Below are positions 24,854 through 37,744 of a DNA stretch of 64,000 nucleotides, in pieces. Both the position numbers and the translations under genes were made by a program. Origin of the DNA: Campylorhamphus procurvoides (taxonomy: Eukaryota; Chordata; Aves; Passeriformes; Dendrocolaptidae); contig WBMV01006595.1 of the NCBI GenBank assembly GCA_013396655.1, positions 62,001 through 126,000 on the forward strand. Reading direction: 5' to 3'. The notes under the pieces are model-generated. The model was not told the origin of the DNA. It searched no databases and saw only the letters and a program-made list of their open reading frames with translations. Each line of letters opens with the position of its first letter. Position 1 is the first letter of the stretch.

Positions 24854-27800
24854 CCCTCTTGCTAACATAAACAATGGTTGACTGCTAATTCTCTGGCCAT
24901 CCATGCCTTTTGTATTTTATATATGTTTAGACTGATTTCTAGTATTGCAATCCTCATGTGTTTTTTTGATATGGTACTCTGAACCAATACCTACTGGCTG
25001 ATATACATCTGTCAGATGGCTTTTCACCAGTGTCACACTTCACACACTAATACTTCTCTAGATTTAGGTATCAATTCTTTTCTGAGAATATATACATGGT
25101 TTCACAGGAACACAGATAAAGAATTCAGCGGGCCTAGAAAACAAGTGTTTTCATTCAAAGTTTACGTTTTTATTCTAAGCATTTTTGGGTTTGCACACCC
25201 TACTTGGACCTACTGTATCTAGGACTGCATGTGCAGCGCGGGACTCACTGGCATTCACCAAGTGCAATTGCATACAAAGCAGTGTGTCAGAAATGCCTGA
25301 GAAATAAAATGGGGGACGCTTTTAGTCATTACAGTAAATAATACTCTCCTATCTGACAGCAGAGACATTTTATTCCGTGTGTCACACAGAGCAGCTGGCA
25401 TAGCCCTTGCCTGCTGCAGCCTTCATCTTGTGCCAAGTCACACAGCTTGCACCTCTGGTGCCTGCTCAGCTCAGGACACTGCTCCCAGCTGAAGGCACAG
25501 GCGAGCAGAGCCAGCTCAGGATGGCTGCTAAACTTGCAGGGACAGGTCTCCTATGCCCACCCTCCAATGAAAAGGCCAGGACAGAGACCTTTTCTCCTCC
25601 AAGTAGGAGGAAATCCCTCCACAGCCCTTGAGTATAAAACCAGAAGGTGGAAAAGCTCACAGGAAAGTGTTCCCACCTTTCCTGGGACCTTGGTCAGGTT
25701 TGCCAACACAACACTTGAGCCTTGTCCAATATAGAAATCACTGAGCAGGGCAAACAGTTTGGGAGATCTCAGGAATCCTGGAGAAGAAGGAAGCCATTCT
25801 AAAACCCTTCACCTCTAAGTCCTTTCAATTAACTTGGGGTTTTCTACATTTGACTTAAAACATTTTGTATAATTTATTACTTGTATTTTGTAGAAGGTCA
25901 GCATGGTAAACATGAGCTTGTATTCAGCAATAGTGTACATAAAGGCAATCAGGAACTTGGAATGGAAATGACGTATGTCAAGACGCTCATTGCAGCTTGA
26001 TGGAACAACATAATACTGCAGTGTCTCACTGGCCATATATTCAGGGGCTTGTCATATGAATGCTTCAAGAGAAATGGGAGCAGATCACTCAAGCCGCCCT
26101 TCTGAAATGTTCCCTAAAACCTCAAGGAGTCAGGAAAGGAGGTTAGAGACAGAGGTAGGTGTTTGGGACCTTCCACTTATGGGATGCTGATTTGTTAAAA
26201 CTCTTTGTGATTCATGCATTTTGTAACAATAAGACTTCTGAAGAAAAGGTTCTTGGACTGAAAATTGTAGTGTTGTTCAAAAAAGTGGAAAGATTAGTCA
26301 GATGTGAGCCCAAAAAGTTTAGTTTGTTAGTAATTCCCAGTCAGGCTTGACTGTACATCCTCTTCTAACCTTGGCTATTCCATGCAAATAGTTATGGACA
26401 GGGTCATTTGAAGACCAGCTGCTGGGGTCAAAAGCTACTTGAAATCATTTTCACTTGAAAAGATAAGGAGTTGATAACCTGAGCAACTCCACAGCAGAAC
26501 TGGCTTTGGAGCAAAGCAGCCATCTGTCAGGGGCCTGGAGATGCACCTCATTTAGCTAACCCAGATGCCCTTCATACAATGAGAACTGACCAAAAATTTC
26601 AGTAGTAATCAGCATATCTCATTTTGTATGTTTAACACCAAATACCAATTGTCTGGACAGTAAGACTACAAAGGAAACATGACAAATTAAAATGTATATT
26701 TTTTTGTTCACCTCGTGATCAGAAAATCATTGTCCATACCAGATGCGTTTCACTCTAGGACACTGAGTACTGAAGACCTACCTGTGAAAGAAATTTTGCA
26801 CCCTAATACCAGCAAGCCACAGCAAAGCTATTTAAAAAAAATCATTTGTTGGCAAACAAAACATAAAGATCATAATAAATGAAAGTTTAAAAGTTAGAAG
26901 TTCAAAGAAGACAAGAAGAGAGAAAAAAAGTTATATATATAGCCAACAATTACAGTACCATGTGAAGAATGTAGTTAAATACAAAGCTTGCTATGTGTAA
27001 AATAACCCAAAATAAACAGATGTACAAAGCTGTTTCCAATTTTGAACATTTCCTTAAACGTGCCTCTTCTACTGACTCATAGGAGTAATTTGAGGACAAC
27101 ATTTTTAAGAGATGGTCCTATGGAAACACCTTCCTCATGCTGCTTCTTGGCATATATTCCAGATACAAAAGCAAGCTGTAAGACAATTACACCCTTCTTT
27201 GAGCATTAATTCACATTAAAATTCCCTTTTGTCTACACTACTGCTCTTACATTCATGTGATTCAGATGTTTAACCTGATTGGATCTAACAGTGACTGTTC
27301 AGAAGAATAACAAGCAACCACTAAGAGGACTTCAAAAGTGCTTATAGATGTGATGAGTATCACCAAACAACTTGGAGATTTATAGTTTAATGTCATTACT
27401 AAAAGTTGGTATTTCTAGTGGTATTGACCAATAAGAAAGTCCATTACTTTTCTAGTGCTGATCTTAACTTTCTCTGTTTAGAAAAATCCTGCTGCTCTAT
27501 AAATCTCTTGTATTTTCCAGTCAATGACAATCAATGGAAAGAAACCAGCTCTTCCATAAGGTGTTCAGAAGGTAACAACATACCACAGTACTCCTGCAAA
27601 ACCAGCTTTTTTTCTCTGCTAATCGAAGAGGTAGTTTGCAAACATGCTTATTTGAATTCTTTCCCTAAACTCATTTGCTGAACTAAAGCAGTACACTGTG
27701 ACCCCTGCTGACTGATGGGTTACATCAGGACAATAACTTCGGTATCCTGAGCTCCCAAAAGGCAGTGATAAGTATCTTTGCTGTCCACTGGACTAGCCTG

Positions 27801-27989
27801 AAGGACTCGATGACTTCAGACACAGCAGTGGCGAGTCTTCTGCTTGGCAAGATGGGTGTCAAGTTAAAAGAGGGGAAGGGGAAAGGAAGACAAATGAAAA
27901 GATTTCTTGTCCTGCCCTCACTTGTATTAATATATTTTTATTAGCTATAAGTGTCCTCAGAATATCAAAGCCTTTTAAATGCCCAACAC

Positions 27990-28760
27990 AGTCTGTCTGC
28001 GTCCAACCTAACAGGGACCTTTCACTAAGACGGATTCACTGGTTGAACAGGAACTTTAGTATTTCAATGAGAACTACACCTAATAGCGAGAGAAACCCTT
28101 CCCCATCAGGTTCCCTTAACTGGTACATCGCTGCCAGCACCAGAAATAAACTGGGCTAAAGTCTATCAGTTCCCGAAATGATTTTTATTAATACAAGGGC
28201 CTGACAATTATTGTGGGTTTCACGTTGTCGGTGATAACGTTAGCTGCATGATTATGTTTAATGGATTACACAAAAGACCCTAAAGTAGTCAGCACAAAAC
28301 ATATTCTACAGACACAAAAAGACTCCAAAGAAACCAGCACAAAACATATCACTCTAAGCAAACATCTTCCCATACCAATACTTAACTAACAACAGAAAAC
28401 TAACCAGATGCACAACGACCTAAAACAAAAATCTAAACCCGACCGGTACCTGTAGCACAGAGGAGAACTGCACATAAAGATAGCTGTCTCCCATTAATTA
28501 AACATGTTAAAAGGAATTACACACCTTAAAGGAACATCACAACCAATATAAAGTCCCGACGGATTACGAGATGTAAGGCAAGGTATAGTGTTTATGGAAT
28601 AAAGATGTTAGCCAGGTAAAATTAGTAAATAAAGGTAACTGTTCGGTATAAGGTATAAAATAATAGCAAGGAGAAAACAGAGTAAAAGACTGCTCACCCC
28701 TTCATTGTCCAAGGCATGGGAGGAAAAAGGGCAGCTCGATCGTTACCCCCCCTTTTACTG
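27990..28760 (-). mobile_element. Probable LTR / endogenous retrovirus-derived block
   Basis: CpG content is much higher than in the flanks (about sixteen CpG by eye). On the minus strand the block begins just after a purine tract (AAAAGGGGGGG, 28744-28755), has tandem units at 28269-28355, and an AATAAA at about 28187-28192. A stretch beginning TGGTGCTGGCAGCG lies near 28137, loosely like a leucine-tRNA primer site. These fit U3-R-U5 and primer-site order, but no clear TG...CA ends or target duplication were found. Boundaries and family are uncertain, and no intact viral gene is visible. Confidence 0.4.
28269..28355. repeat. Two tandem units of about 44 bp
   Basis: Two imperfect copies at about 28269-28312 and 28313-28355 share CAGCACAAAACATAT exactly (28290-28304 and 28335-28349), and less exactly ACACAAAA-GAC-C-AAAG. 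Tandem units like this are typical of LTR U3 enhancers. Confidence 0.8.
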
Positions 28761-29300
28761 ATGACCAATCTCTTTTTATGCTTTTTTTCCTTAGGTAGTT
28801 TCAGTGGCTACAGGCAATAATAGTTCCTGGGGTGATAGACTGATGACATAGGCTTAAAGGCTGCCTTCCCATGCTTCCATAAGATATGGCAAAGAAAAGC
28901 CATGTATGTCCTTAACATTCCATTCTTTGTTGATCTTATCAACGTGGCTTGAGCACTTTAAGGAAAGTCCTGAAGCCTCTTTGTCCCCTGACAATGGTTC
29001 TGGGAGTACCCTTCCAGGGGTGTTTCCCTTAACCCAACAGGAGCTTGTCACGTCTATCATCCCACAGGGGGGCTTCCTGAGCAAAGGCAGGGGGATAAGG
29101 CCAGACTGCAGGAGAACAAAACCACTGTGAATATTAAGGGATGATCCCTCAAGAAGATAAGGGGAGAAAAATACCCTCCGTGTTTCCAGTTATGAGATAG
29201 GCTGGGCCGCAGTCTGAGCTTGGTGACTAAAATGACCTTTACAGAGGTCTGAAATATATTTTCCCGTTCAATGGAGTCAGTACCTAGGTTTGTTGATCTA
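28761..29300 (-). other. Segment flanking the LTR-like block
   Basis: Contains a 76-codon open frame on the minus strand (28854-29084) that I do not recognise. It could be internal sequence of the same element, since a purine tract separates it from the LTR-like block. No retroviral motif is visible. Confidence 0.25.
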
Positions 29301-32300
29301 CTGTCAAACAAGCATCACCTAAGCAGGGCTGCAGAGGACAAGGTAACTAGTCTGGACAGTGCCATCCTACAGCAGCAACACTCTCCAGGTGCCCTTGCAC
29401 TGTGCCACATTAGGGCATTGTACCACACTGATTCCTCTTGGAGAGTTCAGGTAGGCCAATGCACAGTGCTTGGCAAACATCAGCAGTTACCACCAGGGTG
29501 GACAAAGATTGGATGTTGACTTTTTAATTATGCAGTTCAGGAAAGAAATGTCATGGGATATTAAACATGTTAAATACTCAGAAACTAATTTATGTTCAGC
29601 TGTTGATTGTACAGAAATATCAAATTTGCCTCTGGTGACAAACAGCATGCAAGGATAAATTAGATGCTTCCTTTTAAATAATGTTTCTTTCCCTTTTAAG
29701 TAATCAGGGGATTACAGTTCTATATAGTTAAGATCCAAAACCAAGCCAAATCTCAATCAAGTAAAAGGAAGACTAGACTTAAAGACACCTTAAAATATTA
29801 GTTTCTTGTCTAACTCTACTATTTTCATTTTTCTCTAGTAATTTTTATGTTTTAAAAAAAAAAGGTATAGCCAGCTAATAGAATTACCGGCTCCTGTTCC
29901 ATGTCAAGACTAGTCCAGCTTCACCATTTGCACTAGCTCAAGTTTCTAGGTTGAATTTTCTGTGGTTAGTTTCTGGTATTTCTAAATGAACTTGAAAGAG
30001 TTTGCATCAAGTTTTAAGGAGCTATCCTTGTTGTGCTGGATCTATGTGTATGCTGCAAACGTCCTTATTTTAACTACTCTCAAAATTCAACATACATTCT
30101 AAAGTAGTTTCAGTTATTCCAGAAGTAGCATTAACACTTTAAATAGATGGTTTTATCAACTGTTGAACAGCAGCATGTCTCAGGCTCCTCTCTTGCTTGT
30201 GTTGATCTCCATGAGCTGCCAAAACAGCACAGACACCTCTGAGCGAGCAGCATTCAGAGTAGTTGGTGATGCCACCACATCAGGGCTAAGCAGCGTCTGA
30301 ACTCCCAGGTGACAGAGTGAAACATTTCTCTAGTGCAGCTACCTTGATTTTGGCTCCATGCACACAGCTCTGTGCAAAGGCACTGTTGGTGAATATATGA
30401 GCTTGGGTTGGTATTACTTCAAGTCTTATCCTGTGCCGTCATTCAGTAGCTGGTGCAGACCAGTCCTCTGTGAATTAGAAGCCTGAATTCCACATGAGAC
30501 TGTTCTTGACATTACCAAGGGTTTCATTTTACTGTGACAAATATTCATCTTTTGGCCAAAACAGACAAGTCACAGGCATATATGAGGAAACAACATCTCA
30601 CATTTCAGGGTACTTCTTCAGCATCCCTTATTCTCATAACTGTTCATATGGTTGATCACCAACACTCTTCATGTCTCTGAGTATAATTAAAATATATATA
30701 TATCATAAATACATTTACTTGCACTTCAGTACAAAACTCCTGCAGAGCCATCCCTCTCCTTTTCAGTGGCTTTACAGCCCTGCTATTCACTTGTTAATCT
30801 TTTCACCAAATGCAGATAATAAATTTTTCCATCATTTATAATGCTCGTGCTTGGAGGCCTTTGCTAGAGCAACTTGTTTTGTTCTTGTGTTTTATCTTTG
30901 TGCTAATAGCCTTGTAGCCAACTAAGTAGATGTAGAGCGATGTAAGTAGTAGAAGAGTGATGTTTATGGATTCTCCCCATTTGAAAGAATGGGAGAAGAA
31001 CACAAAAAAGGAGTTCCAGAATATAATTTTTCACGAGTTCTACTTTTATTTTGCAGTATCTGAATGACCAAATGCCTCCACTGGGATAGCAATGAACCCC
31101 AGGTAAGACAAAGAAGCTGAGAAGCCTGTGGGCTTTTTTAGCCTCTGATAATGTTAAATTAGGCTGTCTCTCTTTAATAGCTAACATTGCTTCACTCCTG
31201 AAGAGTACCACAGAAGACAGCTTTATGATTTAATTTTAAACCACGATTTGTTTGAAAAGGTTTTTAGCCTTTCAGATAAAGTCAGCTTAGCTGCAAACCT
31301 ATCTATCAAAGTTTTATTTGATTGCAAATAAAAAATCCAAATAAAAAGGCCAAGCAAATGCCAGCCAAATATGAAGACTTACGTACTCAGGGTTCCCAGA
31401 TTCTCTCTCTGTTTTCTTTGGCTTTAAAGTCAGGATTATTCATTGCTATTTTTAGCACCAACCATGTGCTTCTCTGAATATTAAAGAAACAAGTAGCATT
31501 GCATTCCTATAATAAAAGTTAGACAGACAATACAGCATTGCAGCCCAGTTCTAGGAAGACTATGCACTATGGAAAGAGTGAGTCCCAGTAAATGAATAAC
31601 ATCCCCTGTGAAGTTTAGGGGTATTGTGCCTAGACCAGACATGTGCAGGTACTAGCTGGCACAGAATAGGCCCCAGCTATCTTGATTCTTGGGCCAGTGA
31701 TCAAAAGGCGTGTTTCTCGGTCAGCAACACCAGCTCACCACCCACTGACTTCTCAGGGAAGAGCTGAGGCTTCCTCTTTTGAAGCCAAAAAGAAAACAAT
31801 ATCCAGAAAATGGCACTGGATGAAACAGCCTTTGCAAGAAATGACTTTGGCAACAACAAAAAGAAAAAACAACCAGGCTTTAAAGGTGTATAATACCCAG
31901 AACTGCAGGTAAGCAACTAAGCACTGCATGCTCAGGATGTCCAAAGAAAAGGTCCTATTTTGGAAAATTGAGAAAGTTGAGTGAGTGCAAATCAATGAGC
32001 ATTGCATAGCACACATTGCAGGAAAGAGGGGCAGGTGAAGGGCTGCAGTTTGGTGTCCTCACTCACAGTACACAGCCTCTTTCTCACTACAGTAGGCATA
32101 TTTGAACCACCTGGCCAATATAAAAGCTTTCTCAACATAAATATCATAATCTAATATATGTATTTTCCATTTAGAGACCTGGACCTGTTCCAGAAAGACA
32201 AGATGAGAGACTCCCCTAATAACTCAGGAAGGGAGAACAAGAAAAACATTTAGGTGATTTGTTCTTGGCGGAGAAAGAAGTAATGGCACTGGCACTGGTT

Positions 32301-34638
32301 TATTAGTAGTTTGGAGAGTGCTATCTGCTCTGCTTTCTCCTCCAAACCAAGACTGCAGCTGACTTACCTTGTTGCTCAATTGTGATGATAATTTTGAATA
32401 GTTCAGTGCCTGAAAACACACACAATATCCCTGAAATACATTCAAGAAAGTGTAGACCTGTCTAAAAGTAACAAATGAGGAAAAATTTATAACAATATAA
32501 GAGAGAATTATTATTTTCTTTTCTGATTTGTGCAGCTGCAGTTTCTAAACTTGATCAACTAACTCAGATCAAACCTAAAATTTTAGATTAAATTGAAGCA
32601 TCTTGCTTACAGAAAATACTTGATCTTGGTTAAAGAGATCAGATGATGAAAAAGTCACTAAGTCCCTGAATTAACTGTTTCCAGGTAAATGATCCCCAGA
32701 CAAAAACATGAACTGCATTCTAAGTCTCTCTGTCCATCATTAGGATCTTGAGCATTTTTCCTCATGTAATGAAATTAAATATCTAGCACTAACCAAGTTC
32801 TGGTGTAAGTATACTTAAAATTGTGCCCACTGACCTGCCAAACTCGGCGGGGGGGGGGGGGGGGGGAGTTTAGAAAAACCAATTAAAGGCAGAGCAAATA
32901 ATTTTCCCAAGATAATTTTTTACTTCAGAATTGAATGCTATGGTCAAATCTATGTATAAATCCATTTTTCATTTTCTGTATTCATTCTAGTATGCTTGTA
33001 ATTAGGACATAAATTTTAATGGCTTGAAAATTGCAAATAGATATTCACAGATAAATATAAATTATGCTATAATGTGGAAGAAAAACCATTGCAAAAGCTA
33101 AAGAATAATTTCTACGCCTGTTTGTTTTGTTCTATGGTTTCTCCTCCATTATTTATCTTGCACGTTCCTACTACCTGATTTTTCCCATGTCAAGTAAAAG
33201 TTTTATTAAACTTGGTCATGTATTTACATTGAAGACTATGACAACAGTGGCTCAAAATCAGTTTGTGTACTAACACACTTTTCCCACAGCTGGTAAACTT
33301 TTAATTCATCTCCACTGTGTATTTACATTCAAAACCACATCACCTGTGGCCCTCTGACATCAGCTACACTGCCTGATGCTCAACAGCCTTAGTTCCCAAC
33401 GAGCAAATGGCTGAATCACACAAACCTTGCTCACAATCCCTCAGTTATACCAAAAGGTTACATATTCCTACCAGAAACAGCAAATCAATATGGTTGCCAT
33501 AAAAATAATGCAGTTCCTTTGCCTAACAATGGATTTCTGTGAAACCACAGACAATGACCAAGCATCTTTATTTTTACTGTGTTTACTTTTTCAATCTTTG
33601 TTCTTTACAGAAAGTATTTACATAAATAAATGAAAAGGATGCTCCGTAATAAGAAGTGCCAGGTTCTGCACAGATGCCCCAGGGGAGACAAAGGGTGGGA
33701 AAGGTGCCTGCCCTGTCCCTGTGCAGGATTGCAGTGGGGCTGGAGACCCACGGGCACTGCAGTTCTGCACCCACCAGCACAGCAGGTACCCTGCACAGCA
33801 CCTGCCAAGGACCCTGCACCTCCAGAGGCTGCACTGGGAGAGACCCAAACACCCCCACCACGTGCAGTGGAGCAGCCATCCACCTTAATGCCTGCGATGG
33901 GTGAGCAGGCAAAGGGTTTGCCCAGAGCAGTCCCACACTGGTGCCGGGGCTGCGGCCCCGGGTTTGTCAAAGCTTGGCTACCCCAGAAGCTGGACTTCTC
34001 AAACTTGTTTCTGCTATGTCTACACTTACTAAACAAAAGGTATTGGGCCACACCCTACCTCATGCTAGGTGACATTCAGATGTAATGCAACATTTAATTT
34101 CATGAAACCTGTCTTGCCAAAGGTTGCAATGACCTCAGCCCAGGTGCTGCACTCCCACCTTCCTTCGACACGGGCATCTGCACTCTTCTGCTTAGTTCTG
34201 TTCCCTTCACTGCCAGCCTTCTGTTCTGCCTTTTTTTTTTTTGCTAATTCTCATTCAGATCTCATAAAAGGTCTTTATCTTTCCAGATCCTCTGCAGCTC
34301 TCCTCCACTTTCAATTAGTATCCTACAGGTCTTTGACCTTGGCTTCTTCTCTTTCTCTTTAAAAATTCCTCCCAGAATCTCAAGTGCAAACAAATTATAG
34401 CTACAATTTCCACACCACTGAAGTATTAAGGGTAGAGAGAGTCTAATGATTTTTTTTAAGGTTAGACTCATTCACAAAATGAAAATAGCATCCTGTGTTA
34501 GAAAATTTCTCCAGTGTTTGGATGACTGGGTTTATATGCAACTTCCCTAAAACTTTATATACAGTATAAAAAATTAACCAAGCCAGAATTATTACAGAGC
34601 TGAACTTGTGTTCAGTCTTAAAATATGCACTTCAGTTT
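29301..34638. other. Intergenic spacer
   Basis: No gene recognised. Features are a G18 run, a T14 run at 34231-34244, and a GC-rich patch at about 33640-34000 with overlapping open frames on both strands. Confidence 0.6.
32849..32866 (+). repeat. Poly(G)18 run
   Basis: Eighteen uninterrupted G after CTCGGC. It could form a G-quadruplex, and its length is prone to sequencing error. Confidence 0.95.
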
Positions 34639-34700
34639 CATAGAATCAGAGAATATCTCAAGTTGGAAGAGCCCCCAAGGATCATCAAGTCCAAATCCAA
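34639..34700 (-). mobile_element. CR1 3'-end fragment, antisense
   Basis: TCATAGAATCAGAGAATATC, then AAGTTGGAAGAGCCCCCAAGG and ATCATCAAGTCC are the reverse complement of the CR1 extreme 3' end. It is a short, diverged copy. Confidence 0.85.
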
Positions 34701-37657
34701 AAAGCTGCAGAAAAAAAACATGACCTGATAGGATATTATTTAAGAAATGGTATGTTATATGACAAAGACAAGTAAACAAAAAGCAGTGTAATTTTTACAA
34801 GTGCAAGCATAATATGGCTGATTTTGACCTATGAGCTCCTGCTATAGGCTTTTTATGTTTTCAGATAATTCCTTGAGAATGCACCCACAGGTTACCTATG
34901 GAGATGGCTGCCAAGTGCCATGCTTTGAGAGTTATGAGCATAAGGAGTTATGAGGTGTCAAAGTCTCTACTGAAAATTCCAGCTAGCCTTTCATCATCAT
35001 GTTTGAACCCCTTGTAGCCTATTTTTGAAGCTTGATAGCCTATGTACAGTCTGCACTAGATGAAAATATTGCTATGCTTCAGGTAATCATAAGCACCACC
35101 AAAAGGAGCAGAACAACACACCCGCCCTTCAAAACACCAAAAATCAAAAGTAATAATGGAATTTACACATAAAGTCATCTGAACTGGCTTTCTCTCTGCA
35201 CAGCTCTCAGACTCTGTGCTCCAGCATTGCAAAGCCTGCATCAGCCCAAAGTGGCAGGAGCAATAGCAGGTAGAAACAGCACTGGAGACAGGAATGGGGA
35301 AGCCTGGTCTCCAGTGTCTGTGGTGACCTCAGTGACACTGCCCACCACGAGGAGTGCCATTTAACCTGAACAAAGTTGTGTAGAAACTGTAGACTGGGAG
35401 AGGAAACAGAGTCTGACATGAATCAATTATCTAATAGTGAGGAGTTGTAGTCACAGTTGGTCTTGGGGATGGCTAGATAAGCACATCAGGCTTTAGAAAC
35501 TGATGAATTGGCCAGGATGAGCAAGGAAGGAGACAAATCTGAGGAGGAGTACTGGTGAGGCTGGTAAAAAGTATGAGACAGAGACAGGAAACGGGAAAGC
35601 TTTGAATGAAGGGAGAGTCTGCCATAAGAAAAAATGCTTGAGAGGGAGGGAAAGATTAGGAAAAAAGGCACTTTTTTCCCAGTTCCTATCCAGACTGCAA
35701 TAGGAACCAGCTAAACAAAGAAAATGGCTAAAAGATATTGGGCCACTGATGGAAGACAGGACATCTGTAGAGCCCCAGAAAGGAGAGAGGTGTCTGAGGA
35801 GGGAGAGAGTTTACAGGCTCAATGGTCTGGGGTAGGGGTTTCCATAGTGAGCTCAGGAGGGCTAGGGTTGTCTGGAGGACACTGGTAGAGGATTCTTAAT
35901 GAGAGCAGAGAACATGACAAATCAATCAGGGTGCACAAGGGGCAGGGTCCAGGTCAGACTCAGTCTGGAGAGAGAACACAACCAGCTTGGGGAGAGGGAG
36001 GAGATAAAAGAACACTTTAGTCTGTGCCACCAAGTACAGAGTTTTCTTCATCCCGTGGGATACAATCCAGCACTTAGGAGCCTTTTCAGCCTTTCCCTGT
36101 GTCCAAACTGCAGTGTGACTTGCTGTTTCAAAGGCACACTGTCTTTCGATGGGAGTGCCTGCAGGAATGAGAGTTAATATCACATTGTTAACATCCTCCT
36201 AGCCCAGAAGCACTTAGACTCTGTTACAGGAAAGTTGGATCTTTTTGTATGTTGTTTTCTGATCTTTGAGACCCAGTGGTGGGTTTTAACCTAAATATAA
36301 TCCTGTTTTTTATACTAACACTCATTATAGCAAGTGAGAACACAGAACTTGAGAAACTGTAAACAAGAGCTATCAATATTATCTAATGGTTCATCTAGCC
36401 TGGTTAAGGAAACTGTATAACTCATTAAGTATATTTCAGGAGTTGTTTTGCCATGAGAGGTAATACCAGACAGCTGACTTATGAAAAGAAACCTTTGCAC
36501 ATTATTTTAATCTTAGAAAAACTTTAAATTACAGAAAAGTATAATTAACCTAATCTGATTGTTAATTTCCTTAGTGCAGTAGCAAACATCAGAGTAGGAA
36601 AACGCTTCTAAATCACTGGTTTTGGATAAAGATGAAGTTGAGCTCAGAAGAGGTCACCTGAAACTGGACAATTAGATATTAACTTGATGAATTTTTTGAT
36701 TGTCTTTCTGGTCTGGCCCTCAGCAGCTCTGAGCATCTAGCTACAGGGCAAGAACATTCAGCCAGCACTGGGGGAAGAGGACAGGGCTACTCTGTGGTGA
36801 CAACCTGTTCTCAAGTCAGTGTACATCAGAAATAAAGACTGACCACTTTGAATATAACTATCAGCTATAGACCTGAATTCCAGTAACTCCCATTAGTGCT
36901 TGAGAGAATGGGTATTACATAAAACTTTCATTTGCAGTTAAAAGCCATTTCAATTGCATTTAGAAGACAAAAATAGTCATTTTTTTAGACCATACGTTGA
37001 TAACTTGAGGACCCAGTTTTCCTGTTATTCTTGGGATATACAACATATCTCAAAGATAAGCAGAAACAGTGTTCACAACAAAGCAATTAAGTTTTTTGGA
37101 TGTGAATCAAATTCTTTTTACTACACATATGCTTACATACACATGTGCAAGTGTTCTTTGTGAAAGCCAGCTTGGTAGCTGTATATCCAAACTGTTACCT
37201 TTCAGGAAGGATGAAACTAAACTGAACCTACAGCAATCGTAAAAAAGTATTTACTCACTAACCTGCATTGATAAGTTTTTGCCAAAATCAGATGAGGATC
37301 ATGCAGTGCCCTCAAAGAAGACATGCATTATCACAGGATACCCTGTAAAATCAACAAGTTGTATTTCCTACCTCACCTTCATGAACTTTCCTGTCCCTTC
37401 CCTACTTACTCCAATATTTGGCACTCCTTTCCTTGTTCAAAGCCCCTCAGGTGATGGTTTAGTGTTTTCCCCAGAGCAACTGGGAGTCACTCTCCTGTCT
37501 GGCCCTTGCAGGAGGGGCTTTTTTTATTGGTCTACCCCAGCATTGTCCTTTGTGCTGGGATCTAAAACTGCCTTAGAGGGCTTGAATTTCCCACGCTCAC
37601 CTGACCATGGCCCTCTCATAAGGGTGTCTGAACACACCCTTTTTTTTCTTTTTCCAG

Positions 37658-37744
37658 ACCTGCAGCCTCTGAGGTTGGTTGATATCATTCCAAGAACCCA
37701 AGTGATCTTCCAGACAAAACAAAATTGGTTTAGAAAGATTTCAG
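37658..37744 (+). other. Candidate exon of an unidentified transcript
   Basis: A long pyrimidine tract ending TTTTTCCAG is followed by 87 bases and a consensus donor GTGAGT. One frame is open throughout (LQPLRLVDIIPRTQVIFQTK onward), and its length is a multiple of three. It matches no protein I know. It could be a noncoding-RNA exon, a relic of a transposable element, or chance. Confidence 0.25.

Larger units (their letters stand above)
21066..27989. other. Intergenic spacer
   Basis: No gene recognised. It contains an AT-rich, homeodomain-motif-rich stretch around 21450-21860 and a GC-rich patch at about 23600-24200. The long open frames in that patch occur on both strands and match nothing I know. 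Confidence 0.6.

Noticed and set aside
28854..29084. 76-codon frame beside the LTR-like block, as a viral gene
   Set aside because: No viral motif is visible; described only as a flanking segment.
33605..34085. Overlapping 148- and 151-codon open frames on opposite strands
   Set aside because: Explained by GC-rich composition; no splice context, family match or start context favours either.
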